64,000 nt of DNA from CAWAND01 sp963807065 (GCA_963807065.1 CAWDZQ010000003.1:1488001-1552000), one strand, 5' to 3'. Counted from the first letter of the stretch, positions 55,243 through 63,801 are shown. Numbers and translations: made by a program. Notes: generated by a model from the sequence alone, not told the origin.

Positions 55243-58200
55243 TCATTCACCAAGCAAAGCTGTCGCTTCGGAGGAGAGGGCATCGGCCGCCGTCTGCGTG
55301 ACAAAATTGGGCGCCTTGCCCTGTACCTGGTTGATGAAGGCCTGGAGCTGCGCTTGAGAGGCCGCCTGCTGGCCGTCGGCCATGAAGCGAGCCGCCTTAT
55401 CGAGATGGTCAAGCAGCGCCTCAGCCGTGTTGTTGCCGGTAATCTGGCCGTCGTCGATATAGTAGTTCAAGAGATCCGTAAGCCGGGTTAGAGTCACAGT
55501 GTCGGACAATGTGGCCACTTGCGGATCGTGATCGCTGGTGCCGCGGGCGACATCGCCGGGGTAGTCCGCCGGAAAATCGCTATTGATGTGGGCGCTGCGG
55601 AACTGCTCCAGATCCGCCAACACGGGTTGGTTAACAAACATCTGGTCCAAGGTCTGGGCCATGCCGTTGTAGACATAGCTGTAGGCGGCCTCGGGCGCCT
55701 GTCCCAGGAGCACTTCCCACAGGTTTTGCAGCCCCAGCGAGGGATCGTAGAGCGCACCCAGTTGGTCGCTGGATGACGCCTGGCCGATGGGGGCGAACGG
55801 ATCATCGGGCCGCGGGTAGACGTTCAAGTCACCGCCGAGCACGATGCGAGCATTCGGATTGGCTGCCTGCAGGAACGCCACGACAGCGGCGTTGTAGTTG
55901 GCCTGCTCGGAACGATGGGCCACACACGAGTCGGGCCCGCTCTTGAAGTGATTGTCGATGACGTAGACATCTGTGAACACGCTGCTGCCAATGCCATTAC
56001 GCCAGATGCGGAACAAGCCAATATCTGGCGCTCGCGGGAAGACCCAGGCGGTTTCACAGGCACTGATTCCGGCCGGCAGCGGGGCATTGAGCGTCTTCGG
56101 ATTGGAGACGTCGCTGTCGTAAGGCACGCTGGCGTAGCTCCCGATGGCTGGCGTGTCCCCGAGCAGCGGGTCGCCCTGAGGGGGCAGGAGCTGGACGCGA
56201 TCGGTGCGGTACATGAACGCCGGAACGATGCCGCGCAGATCGGAGCTGTCCGGATCGAAAGCGGCGGCATAGGCCGGCCCGCCGAGAGAGTCGATCTTGA
56301 GTGCCAGGTCCTGCAGGACGTCCGGCTGGCCGTCCTGCTTGTCGCTGCCGCAAGCCATAACGCCCGACTCCACGGAGCAGAAGTCTTGATTCTCGACTTC
56401 CTGAGCCATCAGGATGTCCGGGCTGTGCAGATCGTCCATGATCTGATGGGCGATGTCGTTCAGGCGTGCTTGGTAGGCGGCATCGCTGGCAGGAACATAG
56501 TCGTAAGGCGGTGACACATTGGCAAGGAACGGCGTTCCAGCATGCGCGCACCCTGAGTCGCCCTCAAAATCGCAGCCCGAGGAGGGGTTGTCTCGGTAGT
56601 CGTACAGGTTCTCCACGTTGAAATCGACGATGCTGTAGTCCTGCGATCGATCGAACGCTTGGGGTGCACTGTTGTCCGTCGGGTCAACGCCTTGGCTGAG
56701 ATCGATCTGATCGGTGATCTCGATTCGATATTTGTTGAAGGTGTAATTGAGCCCGCCGGCCGGCGCGTTGGTCACTGTATCGAAGGTGCGTGCCGGTGCA
56801 ATCAGAGCCTGGCCGTCACCCAGAGTGGCCTTGATTCCCAGACTCCCCAGGAGGATTCGGTAGCCGTTGCCATCCCAGGTGTTGGGGTCGTAGTTGTCGT
56901 CGAGAGGGTGGGCATCGCGGAAGGCGCGTCGTTCGTACGGCCCGGCACGTTGGGCGATGGTGCTGTCCGCCCGCGCCACCCAGACTTCGGCGTCCGCAGG
57001 GCTGAAGACGCTTCGCCCCCCAAGGACGATGGTGTCCTGTGGTACCTGTAGACGCATCGCCTGGAGGCGCTCCCAGTAACGATTGGCGTCTGCCAGGCTG
57101 ACCGGAGGATTGGCGACAACTGCAGGCACTTCTGCATCAAGATTGACATCGCTCCGGACCAACCGAATCAGCGTGGCGCTGCTGAGCTCGGTCATGTTGT
57201 AGTACTCGCTGATCCTGCCGGAGAGAGTAACCTCATCTCCAACCTGGGGCACATACCCGTCGATCAGATCCGAGTAGGTGCTCATGAAGACGAACAAGCC
57301 ATCCGAGGTGTTCGGATCGCCGTCCGTCGTCTCGGCGGTGTTCTCCAGGTAGAAGCCCTTGTACGTCCCCCCGAAGCTGGTCGCCTGGAGAGTCTTTTCG
57401 TAGATGACGCCCTGGACTACGACCGTTTCGCCCGAGCCGTTGCCGCTGGGCGGCGCATAAGGAGAGCGGTGGGCGGCGCCATCGTCGCTATCCCCTACGG
57501 CGCCGTTGACGGTGCCGATGGGAAGAATCTCGATTAGCGCGCCGATATCGCCGTCGTCACGCGGTTCAATCTTGAAGGCACCAAAGGTGTAGTTGACCGG
57601 TCCCTGGACGAAGGACAGCAGGTCGTCGGCCGCGGGAGAATAGCCATAACTCCCGAGATCGTCGACGACGACGTTGCCGGAGCTGTCGCCGACCTGCCAT
57701 TCACCAAATCCCAGGTCGGGGTCGGTGACGGTCACGTTGGCCACCTTCACCAACACCAACTCCCACTGCTCCTGGGACACATCGCCGGCGGACAACACCT
57801 CCGGCGCCGGCAGGCTGTTCCCGGATGAGAGGACGGTGGCTTCGCCGTAGGCGATTTCCGTCAAGCCGCTGTACTCGCTCACCTCTCCGTGGACCTGGAG
57901 CCGGTCCCCAACGTTGATGAACGCATCGGGCCGGTAGAGCACCAACCCACTCCACGGGCCGCCACCATCCTGGATGAAGGTGTACTTGTTTCCCCCGTTG
58001 TAGAAGAACCCCGTAACCACACCCTCCGTCGTCACCGTTTGTCCGGTGTAGGGTGAGTCGCCGGAGGCGTCGGCCGTGAACTGGATATCGTGGATGGATA
58101 CAAAATCAGCTGGAGGCGGGGTCGGCGTGGGGCCACCGGACCCGAAGGTCTGGCCGGTGTTGACCGCACCGAAGGTATTGGGCATTTCGGTCGCCCAGGT

Positions 58201-59286
58201 GAAATCCATGGCCTCGGTGCCTGTCCCCGTCAGTTGAAGGGAATCACCCACCAGGGTGCTCGATCCTTCAGAAACGCCGATATCGGTGCTGGTCATTCCC
58301 GCCGCCGGACCGTCGGTCGCCGCAAAGTCGCCCTCGTAGCTCAAGAACTGAACCACGCTATCGCTCGGGTCCACCAGGGCCAAACCGTCGGGGGCGCCGT
58401 TCTGGATACCGGATCTCGGGAAGGAAAGGGTTCCGTAGCCGTTCTGCTGATCGGGGATCACCCCGCTCAGCGGGATGGTGTCATATACCACCCCGCCGTT
58501 TCCGTTGTAAAGCGGCACCGTCCAGCCGGACAGATCGGTGCCGGCCGGCCCGGCGATCTCAACGCCCTCACCGGTATCGGTGCTCGCATTGTCATAGTGG
58601 ATCTCATTGATGAACAGGTTGCCGCTCGGAGGGGGAGTTGGTGTAGGCGAAGGTTCTGGTGTGGGCGTAGGGCCGCCGGAACCAAAGGTCTGGCCGGTGT
58701 TGACCGCGCCGAAGGTACTGGCCATTTCCGGCGCCCAGGTGAACTCCTCCGCCTCGGTGCCCGTGCCGGTAAGCTGAAGCGATTCGCCCACGGTCCCCGA
58801 GCCATCCTCCAACACCCCGATGTCCGTGCTCGTCATGCCATCGGCGGGTCCGCCGACAGCTATGAAGGTGCCCTCATAGCTGAGGAACTGCACCACGCTG
58901 CTGCTCGCGTCCACCAGGGCGAGGCCATCAGGTGCCCCGTTCTGTATGCCATTGGCGGGGTAGTTGATGACCACAAATCCGTAGCCGCTGCCCGCATCCG
59001 GGATCGCCCCGGTGAGATCGGCAGTGTTATAGGGTGCGCCGCCATTGCCGTTGTAAAGCACCAGGCTCCAACCCGTCAGATCTGTGCCCGCCGGACCGGC
59101 GATCTCGATCGCCTCGCCTGCGTCGGTGCCGGCATTGTCATAGTGGATTTCGTTGACAAAGACCGTGGTCTGGGCGTGTACTGGACCACCCCCAGGTGAG
59201 AGAGCAGGCGACCCCACGGCGGCCAGCAACATCGCAAGGATGGCAGCCACCGAACCCACGCGATACAAGCGAGTCTGCAACGTCAT
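55243..59286 (-). CDS. Large secreted ExeM/NucH-type nuclease with twin lamin-tail domains and FIMAH domain
   Basis: The 1347-residue exported protein has a signal peptide (residues 1 to about 38). Two lamin-tail domains follow, about 180 residues apart (NEIHYDNAGTDAGEAIEIAG and NEIHYDNASTDTGEGVEIAG), joined by Thr-Pro linkers. Next come an OB-fold region (GQTVTTEGVVTGFFYNGGNK) and a second OB-like part. An endonuclease/exonuclease/phosphatase domain of the ExeM/NucH group has VDFNVENLYDY, AQEVEN, DNHFKSGPDS, LGGDLNVYP and the catalytic SDHDPQ. A helical C-terminal FIMAH domain ends LSSEATALLGE. It should degrade extracellular DNA for nutrients or in biofilms. The ATG at 59286 has AAAGGAG 9 nt upstream. 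Confidence 0.92.
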   Translation of the reverse strand: MTLQTRLYRVGSVAAILAMLLAAVGSPALSPGGGPVHAQTTVFVNEIHYDNAGTDAGEAIEIAGPAGTDLTGWSLVLYNGNGGAPYNTADLTGAIPDAGSGYGFVVINYPANGIQNGAPDGLALVDASSSVVQFLSYEGTFIAVGGPADGMTSTDIGVLEDGSGTVGESLQLTGTGTEAEEFTWAPEMASTFGAVNTGQTFGSGGPTPTPEPSPTPTPPPSGNLFINEIHYDNASTDTGEGVEIAGPAGTDLSGWTVPLYNGNGGVVYDTIPLSGVIPDQQNGYGTLSFPRSGIQNGAPDGLALVDPSDSVVQFLSYEGDFAATDGPAAGMTSTDIGVSEGSSTLVGDSLQLTGTGTEAMDFTWATEMPNTFGAVNTGQTFGSGGPTPTPPPADFVSIHDIQFTADASGDSPYTGQTVTTEGVVTGFFYNGGNKYTFIQDGGGPWSGLVLYRPDAFINVGDRLQVHGEVSEYSGLTEIAYGEATVLSSGNSLPAPEVLSAGDVSQEQWELVLVKVANVTVTDPDLGFGEWQVGDSSGNVVVDDLGSYGYSPAADDLLSFVQGPVNYTFGAFKIEPRDDGDIGALIEILPIGTVNGAVGDSDDGAAHRSPYAPPSGNGSGETVVVQGVIYEKTLQATSFGGTYKGFYLENTAETTDGDPNTSDGLFVFMSTYSDLIDGYVPQVGDEVTLSGRISEYYNMTELSSATLIRLVRSDVNLDAEVPAVVANPPVSLADANRYWERLQAMRLQVPQDTIVLGGRSVFSPADAEVWVARADSTIAQRAGPYERRAFRDAHPLDDNYDPNTWDGNGYRILLGSLGIKATLGDGQALIAPARTFDTVTNAPAGGLNYTFNKYRIEITDQIDLSQGVDPTDNSAPQAFDRSQDYSIVDFNVENLYDYRDNPSSGCDFEGDSGCAHAGTPFLANVSPPYDYVPASDAAYQARLNDIAHQIMDDLHSPDILMAQEVENQDFCSVESGVMACGSDKQDGQPDVLQDLALKIDSLGGPAYAAAFDPDSSDLRGIVPAFMYRTDRVQLLPPQGDPLLGDTPAIGSYASVPYDSDVSNPKTLNAPLPAGISACETAWVFPRAPDIGLFRIWRNGIGSSVFTDVYVIDNHFKSGPDSCVAHRSEQANYNAAVVAFLQAANPNARIVLGGDLNVYPRPDDPFAPIGQASSSDQLGALYDPSLGLQNLWEVLLGQAPEAAYSYVYNGMAQTLDQMFVNQPVLADLEQFRSAHINSDFPADYPGDVARGTSDHDPQVATLSDTVTLTRLTDLLNYYIDDGQITGNNTAEALLDHLDKAARFMADGQQAASQAQLQAFINQVQGKAPNFVTQTAADALSSEATALLGE
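58140..59160 (-). repeat. Internal duplication encoding two lamin-tail domains
   Basis: Two copies at about 58140-58620 and 58680-59160 align with a 540-bp (180-codon) offset, for example the shared stretch AAGGTCTGGCCGGTGTTGAC at 58145 and 58685. They are similar but not identical at DNA level, so the duplication is not new. Confidence 0.8.
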
Positions 59287-59414
59287 CGATCAAACTCCTT
59301 TGCGATTCGAAGAAAGAAGGGAGACACGGAACGCGACAACGCTCGAATGCCCCACGGGCGTCCGAGCGAATGGGCCTTGGCAAAGGTTGTGGTTAAGAAG
59401 ACCTGGATGCGTGA

Positions 59415-59427
59415 TGCCCCTCCGGCA
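59415..59427 (-). promoter_or_regulatory. Conserved leader hairpin in front of the nuclease gene
   Basis: On the minus strand TGCC-GGAGG-GGCA forms a 4-bp hairpin with the loop GGAGG. The same 13 nt occur at 62629-62641 in the leader of the metalloprotease gene, at the same distance (about 50 nt) from the -10 box. Confidence 0.4.
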
Positions 59428-59478
59428 AAAGCATCGGCCGACGCCACGTACCGGCGCCGACCCCCTTGGTGCTACGCG

Positions 59479-59507
59479 ACTATAGCACCATGCCAACTTC
59501 GGTACAA
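59479..59507 (-). promoter_or_regulatory. Predicted promoter of the nuclease gene
   Basis: Minus strand: -35 TTGTAC (59507-59502), 17-bp spacer, -10 TATAGT (59484-59479) inside the inverted repeat GGTGCTA-N8-TAGCACC. The block TGCTATAGTCG is shared with the metalloprotease promoter. Confidence 0.55.
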
Positions 59508-59623
59508 CAGGTTTGGAAAAACTTTAAGCTTGGCGTGGTGATAGCGGCGGGCGAAGTTGGCCGTTCACCGACTTTGCGATGTCTCGGGAACCATTCCGCA
59601 GGTAGAATCGTCTTAGGTATGCC

Positions 59624-60166
59624 ATGACCACTTTACGAACGGCCACATTCGTGTTTGTGATATTTATCACAAGCTGCGCGGGCTCACCTGCCGTGAGCCC
59701 GCCCACGACCGCTCCAACCTTGGTGGGTGCGGTACCAACATCGACCCACGCCCCGGCTGATCCTCTAACCACGTCAGCCGTGACGCCCCTACCGATGGAC
59801 CAGCTCCCGCCCGAGGCGGCGGCCATGGTCGAGCGGGTCCAGCAAGACCTGGCTCAACGCCTTTCGGCGCCGCCGGGGGCCACAACGACTCTTCTCTCCG
59901 CCGAGGCCGTAACCTGGCCCGACACCAGCCTGGGCTGCCCGAGGCCCAACACGGGCTACAACCAGATGGTGACTCCCGGCTTCCGGATCACTCTGCTCGC
60001 CAACGGTGGACCCTATACCTACCACACGGATCTTGCGGACAACTATGTGCTCTGCCGCGAAGGTCAGGCGGGGAACCCGAAGTCAGAGGATGGCAACGTC
60101 CAGGACGGCTGGCCAAGCCAGCCGATCGATGGCGACCTCGTCCCTCCGCCCACATTGACGCGATAA
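59624..60166 (+). CDS. Small lipoprotein of unknown function
   Basis: The 180-residue protein has a lipobox (VIFITSCAGS, Cys18). A Thr/Pro-rich spacer of about 45 residues leads to a C-terminal domain that contains TWPDTSLGCPRPNTGYNQMV with TPGFRITLLANGGPYTYHTD. This short domain recurs in exported proteins of Chloroflexota and neighbours, with unknown function; one Cys pair (CPRP and VLCRE) could form a disulfide. There is no ribosome-binding site before the ATG at 59624, but a TAGAAT box is 15 nt upstream. A CRP-type palindrome lies within its first codons (59655-59672), so it may be repressed by that regulator. Confidence 0.8.
   Translation: MTTLRTATFVFVIFITSCAGSPAVSPPTTAPTLVGAVPTSTHAPADPLTTSAVTPLPMDQLPPEAAAMVERVQQDLAQRLSAPPGATTTLLSAEAVTWPDTSLGCPRPNTGYNQMVTPGFRITLLANGGPYTYHTDLADNYVLCREGQAGNPKSEDGNVQDGWPSQPIDGDLVPPPTLTR
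59655..59672. promoter_or_regulatory. CRP-type palindrome 2
   Basis: TTGTGATA-TT-TATCACAA, an 8-bp inverted repeat with the TGTGA-N6-TCACA pattern. It is inside the first codons of the small lipoprotein gene and about 150 bp upstream of the divergent nuclease promoter. Confidence 0.55.
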
Positions 60167-60192
60167 AATACCTAATCGAACATGTAGAACCA

Positions 60193-60222
60193 CATCGGGG
60201 CGGCCTCTCGGCCGCCCCGATG
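60193..60222. terminator. Bidirectional terminator-like hairpin between convergent genes
   Basis: A perfect 12-bp stem CATCGGGGCGGC/GCCGCCCCGATG with a 6-nt loop lies between the lipoprotein stop (60166) and the metalloprotease stop (60244). Confidence 0.75.
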
Positions 60223-60243
60223 CATTCTCGCTGAACTCGATGA

Positions 60244-62406
60244 CTAGTGGACTTCCAGGTTGTAGCCCGAATTCAGGATATGGGATGCGTGGTTTGTCAC
60301 TACCACGACTTTGACCCGACCTGAGCTACCTGGGGTCGACGAGACTTTATCGGTCCCAGCCTGTGTCTCTGAGTCTACCGACAGGGAGCTCACGCTGTGC
60401 AGACTCATGCCATTATTGGTGGCTGGATCCGGGTAGCGGGCATCGTCCACCCCCTTGGTGTCGAGGGTCTCGGCTGCGAAGCCGTTGGCGAACTTGCCGT
60501 TGCTAACAGACCAGCCCGCCTCTGACTCAGGCGCCGACGTCCAGCCATCGGCACCTGCCTCCACGTCATCCGCGAACCCAATCTCTGGGATCGAGATGTC
60601 GTCGACGTACATCATCTGCAGAGTGAAGGCGCCGTCCTGCCAGGTGCGGAAGTACAGATCGATGGTGTGGCCGGCGAAGGGGCTCAGGTCCATGCTGACC
60701 GGGATCCAACCTCCGCTGCTTCCGGTGAAGGCGTGCCAGCGGCCGGCAGCTTCGTAATCCGTGGGCTCGCGCCCTGCCGGTACATTGGGGTTGTCCTGAC
60801 CATGGGCCACGTAGTTGACGGTCCCAGCCGCATCGAGCGTATACCACTGGCCGGTGTCCTGGTCGAAGACCTCGACATAACCGTAGTCCCAGTTTTCTTC
60901 AATATCGAAGAAGGTCTGGAAGTTGAGTGTAGCACCCGTGCCGGGGATAGTGAATGTCTGGTGGAAATCACGCCATGCCCAAGCGTTAGCGCCTGAGTAC
61001 CACTCGTACGTGCCCGAGTTGGGTAGCGTTCCGGCAAAGTCCTGGCCGTCGAGCGCGACGGTGGCCGCCTTTGAGTTCAGGAACGTGTAGTACTGGGCGG
61101 TGTAAGGCTGCGGGTCACCGTAGAAGTCCGATCCGATGCTGAAGGGCGCGTCGGCGGGCGGGCCCCACCAGAAATTCGCCAGTGCATAGGGGATGGTGTA
61201 GCCCGCGGTATCCACACCGCCTATCTCCAATGACTGGTATCCGTACTTGCCGCCGGATTTTTGGGTGTCGTCGATGTAGTTGGCGATTGTCCAATCGTCA
61301 AAGATCTGGGCGAAGTTTTCCTTGGCGCCGAAGGCGTTCAGGGTGTTCTGAATTCCCTCGATTCCGTTGGCCTGCTCCTGTACCAGAGCCGAGACAAAGG
61401 CCGTGCCGCCGTAGTGCTCATACAGGTACAGCTCCCACAGGTAGCTGGCCCCGTAGTCCTCAAGCCCGCTTCCCCAGAACGTCAGGGAAGTGAACGGATG
61501 GTAAACGAGGTAATAGTAGATGTGGCTTTGCGGGTGCCCATAGCCGCACAGGAAACCAGCCAGGTCCGCCAGGCCTTCATCGACCCACGATTCCTCGTCT
61601 GGGTCCTGATCGAAATGGATCAGGTGCTCGAATTCGTGCGCAAAGACACCCTCGTAGAGGAAGGGACGCGCCACGCCGGGGCCGGTTCGGTTCATCCAAT
61701 CATAGGTGTCGATGTGCATAATGTTCTTGTTGTTTTGGGCACTCTCACTGGCGGAGAAGTAGCCGGCAATGTAGGTGGTTGCTGTCGGGTCGTAGTAGGC
61801 CTCGTCCCGTATGTTGAATACCAGAATCCAGGTCTTCTGACCCTCAGCGCCGCGCGCCAGAGGCTCGCCGAAAATCGAGGTGTCGGTTGGATAGATGTTG
61901 TTGTCGAATTCGTCCAGCAGATACGTCAGCTGTTCGGGCGTCAACAAGTCTTCTGTGCGCAGGAACGCCGAAGAATCGTCCCCATTGGGGTTGGCGAAGT
62001 GGTAGTAGGTCCCGTCAAAGCTGTCGTAGGCTTGCTTGGTGATCAGAATGATCCCATGTGAGCCATCCAGCAATACGACGAAATCCTGGTCGTAGTCCAC
62101 GCCCAGTCCGTTGTCGGAAACCGTCACGGTGATCTCATCGCCGATTGTGGCTGCCTGGCCAGACGGCGAGACGTTCGAAGCGACCGCTGATCCGACTTGC
62201 GCAGCTTGTTTACGCAGGGCAATCTCGTGGTCGCCCAGCATTTCCACCGACAGATCCATCGGATCAGGTCCGTCAGGAACTGCCGAGTTCCGCGGGAACG
62301 AATCACCCGGGTTGATGGGGCCGTCCGCCATCGCCGGCGCAGCGGGACCCATCATCCCTACGGCCATAGCGACCGCCCCCACAAATGAAAGTAACTTGCG
62401 TTGCAT
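60244..62406 (-). CDS. Secreted zinc metalloprotease (gluzincin, immune-inhibitor-A-like C-terminus)
   Basis: The 720-residue exported protein has a signal peptide (LLSFVGAVAMAVGMMGPAAP). The zinc motif HEFEHLIH (VFAHEFEHLIHFDQDPDEES) is followed by the second-ligand segment SWVDEGLADLAG. The C-terminal half carries beta-rich domains like those of M6 immune inhibitor A peptidases (WYSGANAWAWRDFHQTFTIP, then a jelly-roll with FADDVEAGADGWTS). It should degrade extracellular proteins. The open frame extends to 62496, but the ATG at 62406 has GGAGGG just upstream and starts the signal peptide. A conserved promoter and leader block is shared with the nuclease gene. Confidence 0.9.
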   Translation of the reverse strand: MQRKLLSFVGAVAMAVGMMGPAAPAMADGPINPGDSFPRNSAVPDGPDPMDLSVEMLGDHEIALRKQAAQVGSAVASNVSPSGQAATIGDEITVTVSDNGLGVDYDQDFVVLLDGSHGIILITKQAYDSFDGTYYHFANPNGDDSSAFLRTEDLLTPEQLTYLLDEFDNNIYPTDTSIFGEPLARGAEGQKTWILVFNIRDEAYYDPTATTYIAGYFSASESAQNNKNIMHIDTYDWMNRTGPGVARPFLYEGVFAHEFEHLIHFDQDPDEESWVDEGLADLAGFLCGYGHPQSHIYYYLVYHPFTSLTFWGSGLEDYGASYLWELYLYEHYGGTAFVSALVQEQANGIEGIQNTLNAFGAKENFAQIFDDWTIANYIDDTQKSGGKYGYQSLEIGGVDTAGYTIPYALANFWWGPPADAPFSIGSDFYGDPQPYTAQYYTFLNSKAATVALDGQDFAGTLPNSGTYEWYSGANAWAWRDFHQTFTIPGTGATLNFQTFFDIEENWDYGYVEVFDQDTGQWYTLDAAGTVNYVAHGQDNPNVPAGREPTDYEAAGRWHAFTGSSGGWIPVSMDLSPFAGHTIDLYFRTWQDGAFTLQMMYVDDISIPEIGFADDVEAGADGWTSAPESEAGWSVSNGKFANGFAAETLDTKGVDDARYPDPATNNGMSLHSVSSLSVDSETQAGTDKVSSTPGSSGRVKVVVVTNHASHILNSGYNLEVH

Positions 62407-62628
62407 TACTCCCTCCATTGAGTTAGATTGGAAAACGCGGCTCTTGATGTTCCATTTCCGTGTGGGTGAGGCTCGTGTCACCTCCAGTACGTCCACGATC
62501 GGACTGCCTCAATTGGCCTACGCTCTCGGAGGAATCGGATTGTTGGATGCCCAAATGTGAGTGCAGCCAAGCTGCACCCGGACCCAGGCATCGCGTTGCG
62601 TCAATCTTTCCGATTGTGGTCGATCTGG

Positions 62629-62641
62629 TGCCCCTCCGGCA
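62629..62641 (-). promoter_or_regulatory. Conserved leader hairpin in front of the metalloprotease gene
   Basis: The minus-strand TGCC-GGAGG-GGCA is identical to the motif at 59415-59427. Distance to the -10 is 48 nt here and 50 nt there. Confidence 0.4.
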
Positions 62642-62689
62642 GGTTGAGCCCGGCCAGTGCTGGTGTACCGGACCCTTTGAGGCATCACG

Positions 62690-62718
62690 ACTATAGCAAA
62701 GAACCCGCATGGGGACAA
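62690..62718 (-). promoter_or_regulatory. Predicted promoter of the metalloprotease gene
   Basis: Minus strand: -35 TTGTCC (62718-62713), 17-bp spacer, -10 TATAGT (62695-62690), in the shared block TGCTATAGTCG. Confidence 0.55.
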
Positions 62719-62830
62719 GAAGCCAAGGCAAGTTTTAAGGTTGGGGTGGGAAAGTCATTGGGTAAAGGTTGAGGTGGGTAGACTGGCCGTCGGCCGCCCA
62801 AGGTCGCTGTTCCCCACACCGCGTTCTACT

Positions 62831-62848
62831 TTGTGAATGCTTTCACAA
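62831..62848. promoter_or_regulatory. CRP-type palindrome 3
   Basis: TTGTGAA-TGCT-TTCACAA, matching TGTGA-N6-TCACA. It lies about 115 bp upstream of the -35 of the metalloprotease promoter. Confidence 0.6.
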
Positions 62849-62873
62849 GCCGTTCGGGCCTAGGCGAATCAAA

Positions 62874-62899
62874 GCGGCAGGCGGATGACCGCCTGCCGC
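62874..62899 (-). terminator. Terminator of the small membrane protein gene
   Basis: A perfect 11-bp stem GCGGCAGGCGG/CCGCCTGCCGC with a 4-nt loop, followed on the minus strand by TTTGATT. It is 32 nt past the stop at 62931. Confidence 0.75.
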
Positions 62900-62930
62900 T
62901 CGGTGCCCGCAGCGTGGAATTCGAGTCGGG

Positions 62931-63254
62931 CTACTTCATCACTGTCCTGGCGGGCTCGCTCGGCCCGGCGCTGGCGGCAGAACCACTGCCCCGCATGCCC
63001 CGCATGCCCCAGATCAGGAGAGCCAGACCGGCGCCAAGGCCGAATCCGCCCAGTGTGCCAGCCCCGGAGATCCAGTGGCCGATCAGGGCAAAGGTGCCCA
63101 GCAGACCGAGATAGGCCGCCACCCCGAACTGCCATTGGCCACGATACCAGTCTGACGCCTGTAGGGTGAACCAGCCCACGCCGACCCCAAATACAAGTGC
63201 TCCCAACGCTCGTACGATGATCCCCAAAAGTTGAAGAATCGTCCAGATATCCAT
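62931..63254 (-). CDS. Small membrane protein of unknown function
   Basis: The 107-residue protein has three predicted membrane helices (IWTILQLLGIIVRALGALVF, FGVAAYLGLLGTFALIGHWI, LGGFGLGAGLALLIWGMRGM) and a polar C-terminus ending PARTVMK. No family is recognised. The open frame extends upstream to 63422, but the ATG at 63254 has GGAG at a suitable distance and gives a membrane protein from its first residues. The small membrane protein at 63368 is divergent to it, and both could share a promoter region of about 110 nt. Confidence 0.75.
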   Translation of the reverse strand: MDIWTILQLLGIIVRALGALVFGVGVGWFTLQASDWYRGQWQFGVAAYLGLLGTFALIGHWISGAGTLGGFGLGAGLALLIWGMRGMRGSGSAASAGPSEPARTVMK

Positions 63255-63367
63255 GTTGCTCCAACGCCCTCCTCTCCTGTGATGGTCAATCTTGCCGTAA
63301 TTTCGCTCGCCTCGACGCCGGCCGACCTGCGTGGTAGTATCCTGAATTGAAAAGGAGGTGAATCCCC

Positions 63368-63499
63368 ATGGCCCGTCGGTCCTCTTCTGGCCGCAAATCC
63401 GGCAAACGTTCGGGTGGACCAAACTGGTCCCAGATTATCTTTTCCCTGATCGCCCTGATTGTAATCGCCTCGTTCGTGCTCAGCCTGATCGCTAAGTAG
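63368..63499 (+). CDS. 43-residue single-pass membrane protein
   Basis: A short frame starting MARRSSSGRKSGKRSGGPNW carries one membrane helix (IIFSLIALIVIASFVLSLIA) and ends in Lys. The cationic N-terminus should stay in the cytoplasm. The start is very well supported: AAAAGGAGGTG, a near-perfect Shine-Dalgarno, precedes the ATG by 7 nt. It has no overlap with any other likely gene. Similar tiny Arg/Ser-rich membrane proteins are common in this phylum as far as I recall, but the function is unknown. Confidence 0.8.
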   Translation: MARRSSSGRKSGKRSGGPNWSQIIFSLIALIVIASFVLSLIAK

Positions 63500-63534
63500 G
63501 AACCCCCGGTATCCTTTCTGGTTTCACCCGCCGA

Positions 63535-63801
63535 TCAGTTCAGCGAGAAAAACATCGACACCAGCGCAAGCAACCCAGCCACGAAGTAGCCCACCATCGC
63601 CATCCGGTGCTGCGCACGCATGATGGCGTTGGTCGAGTCGATGTACTGATTGAAATCCTGGATAAAATTGGCCAAGACGTCGTTCCCCTCAACCTCCCGC
63701 ATGCGAAATGCGCGTGCCAGGCTCTGCCCCAGTCGCCAGTGCTGATAGGCAAAGGCGAAGAACATGGCGGCAAACAGGATCCAGATGGGATAGAGAATCA
63801 T
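63535..63801 (-). CDS. Small membrane protein of unknown function
   Basis: The 88-residue protein has two membrane helices (IWILFAAMFFAFAYQHW near the start; MAMVGYFVAGLLALVSMFFS at the end) joined by a polar helix (VEGNDVLANFIQDFNQYIDS). The layout, helix-hairpin-helix with both ends in the membrane, recalls small scaffold proteins, but no family is recognised. The ATG at 63801 has AAGGAG about 7 nt upstream. It faces the 43-residue membrane protein gene, ending 36 nt beyond it. Confidence 0.75.
   Translation of the reverse strand: MILYPIWILFAAMFFAFAYQHWRLGQSLARAFRMREVEGNDVLANFIQDFNQYIDSTNAIMRAQHRMAMVGYFVAGLLALVSMFFSLN

Larger units (their letters stand above)
62407..62930 (-). other. Upstream region of the metalloprotease gene and start of the next convergent unit
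   Basis: No gene is convincing. It holds a leader of about 280 nt, the promoter at 62690-62718, the conserved hairpin, two direct repeats AAGGTTGRGGTGGG 28 bp apart (62737-62750 and 62765-62778), a CRP-type palindrome and a terminator (62874-62899). Confidence 0.6.

Noticed and set aside
59415..59480. Known riboswitch (c-di-GMP-I or cobalamin) in the nuclease leader
   Set aside because: I could not match the conserved cores of these classes. The shared hairpin is recorded as an unknown element instead.
61261..62061. 266-codon plus-strand ORF over the metalloprotease
   Set aside because: The minus strand encodes a signal peptide and HExxH zinc site. The plus frame is a shadow.
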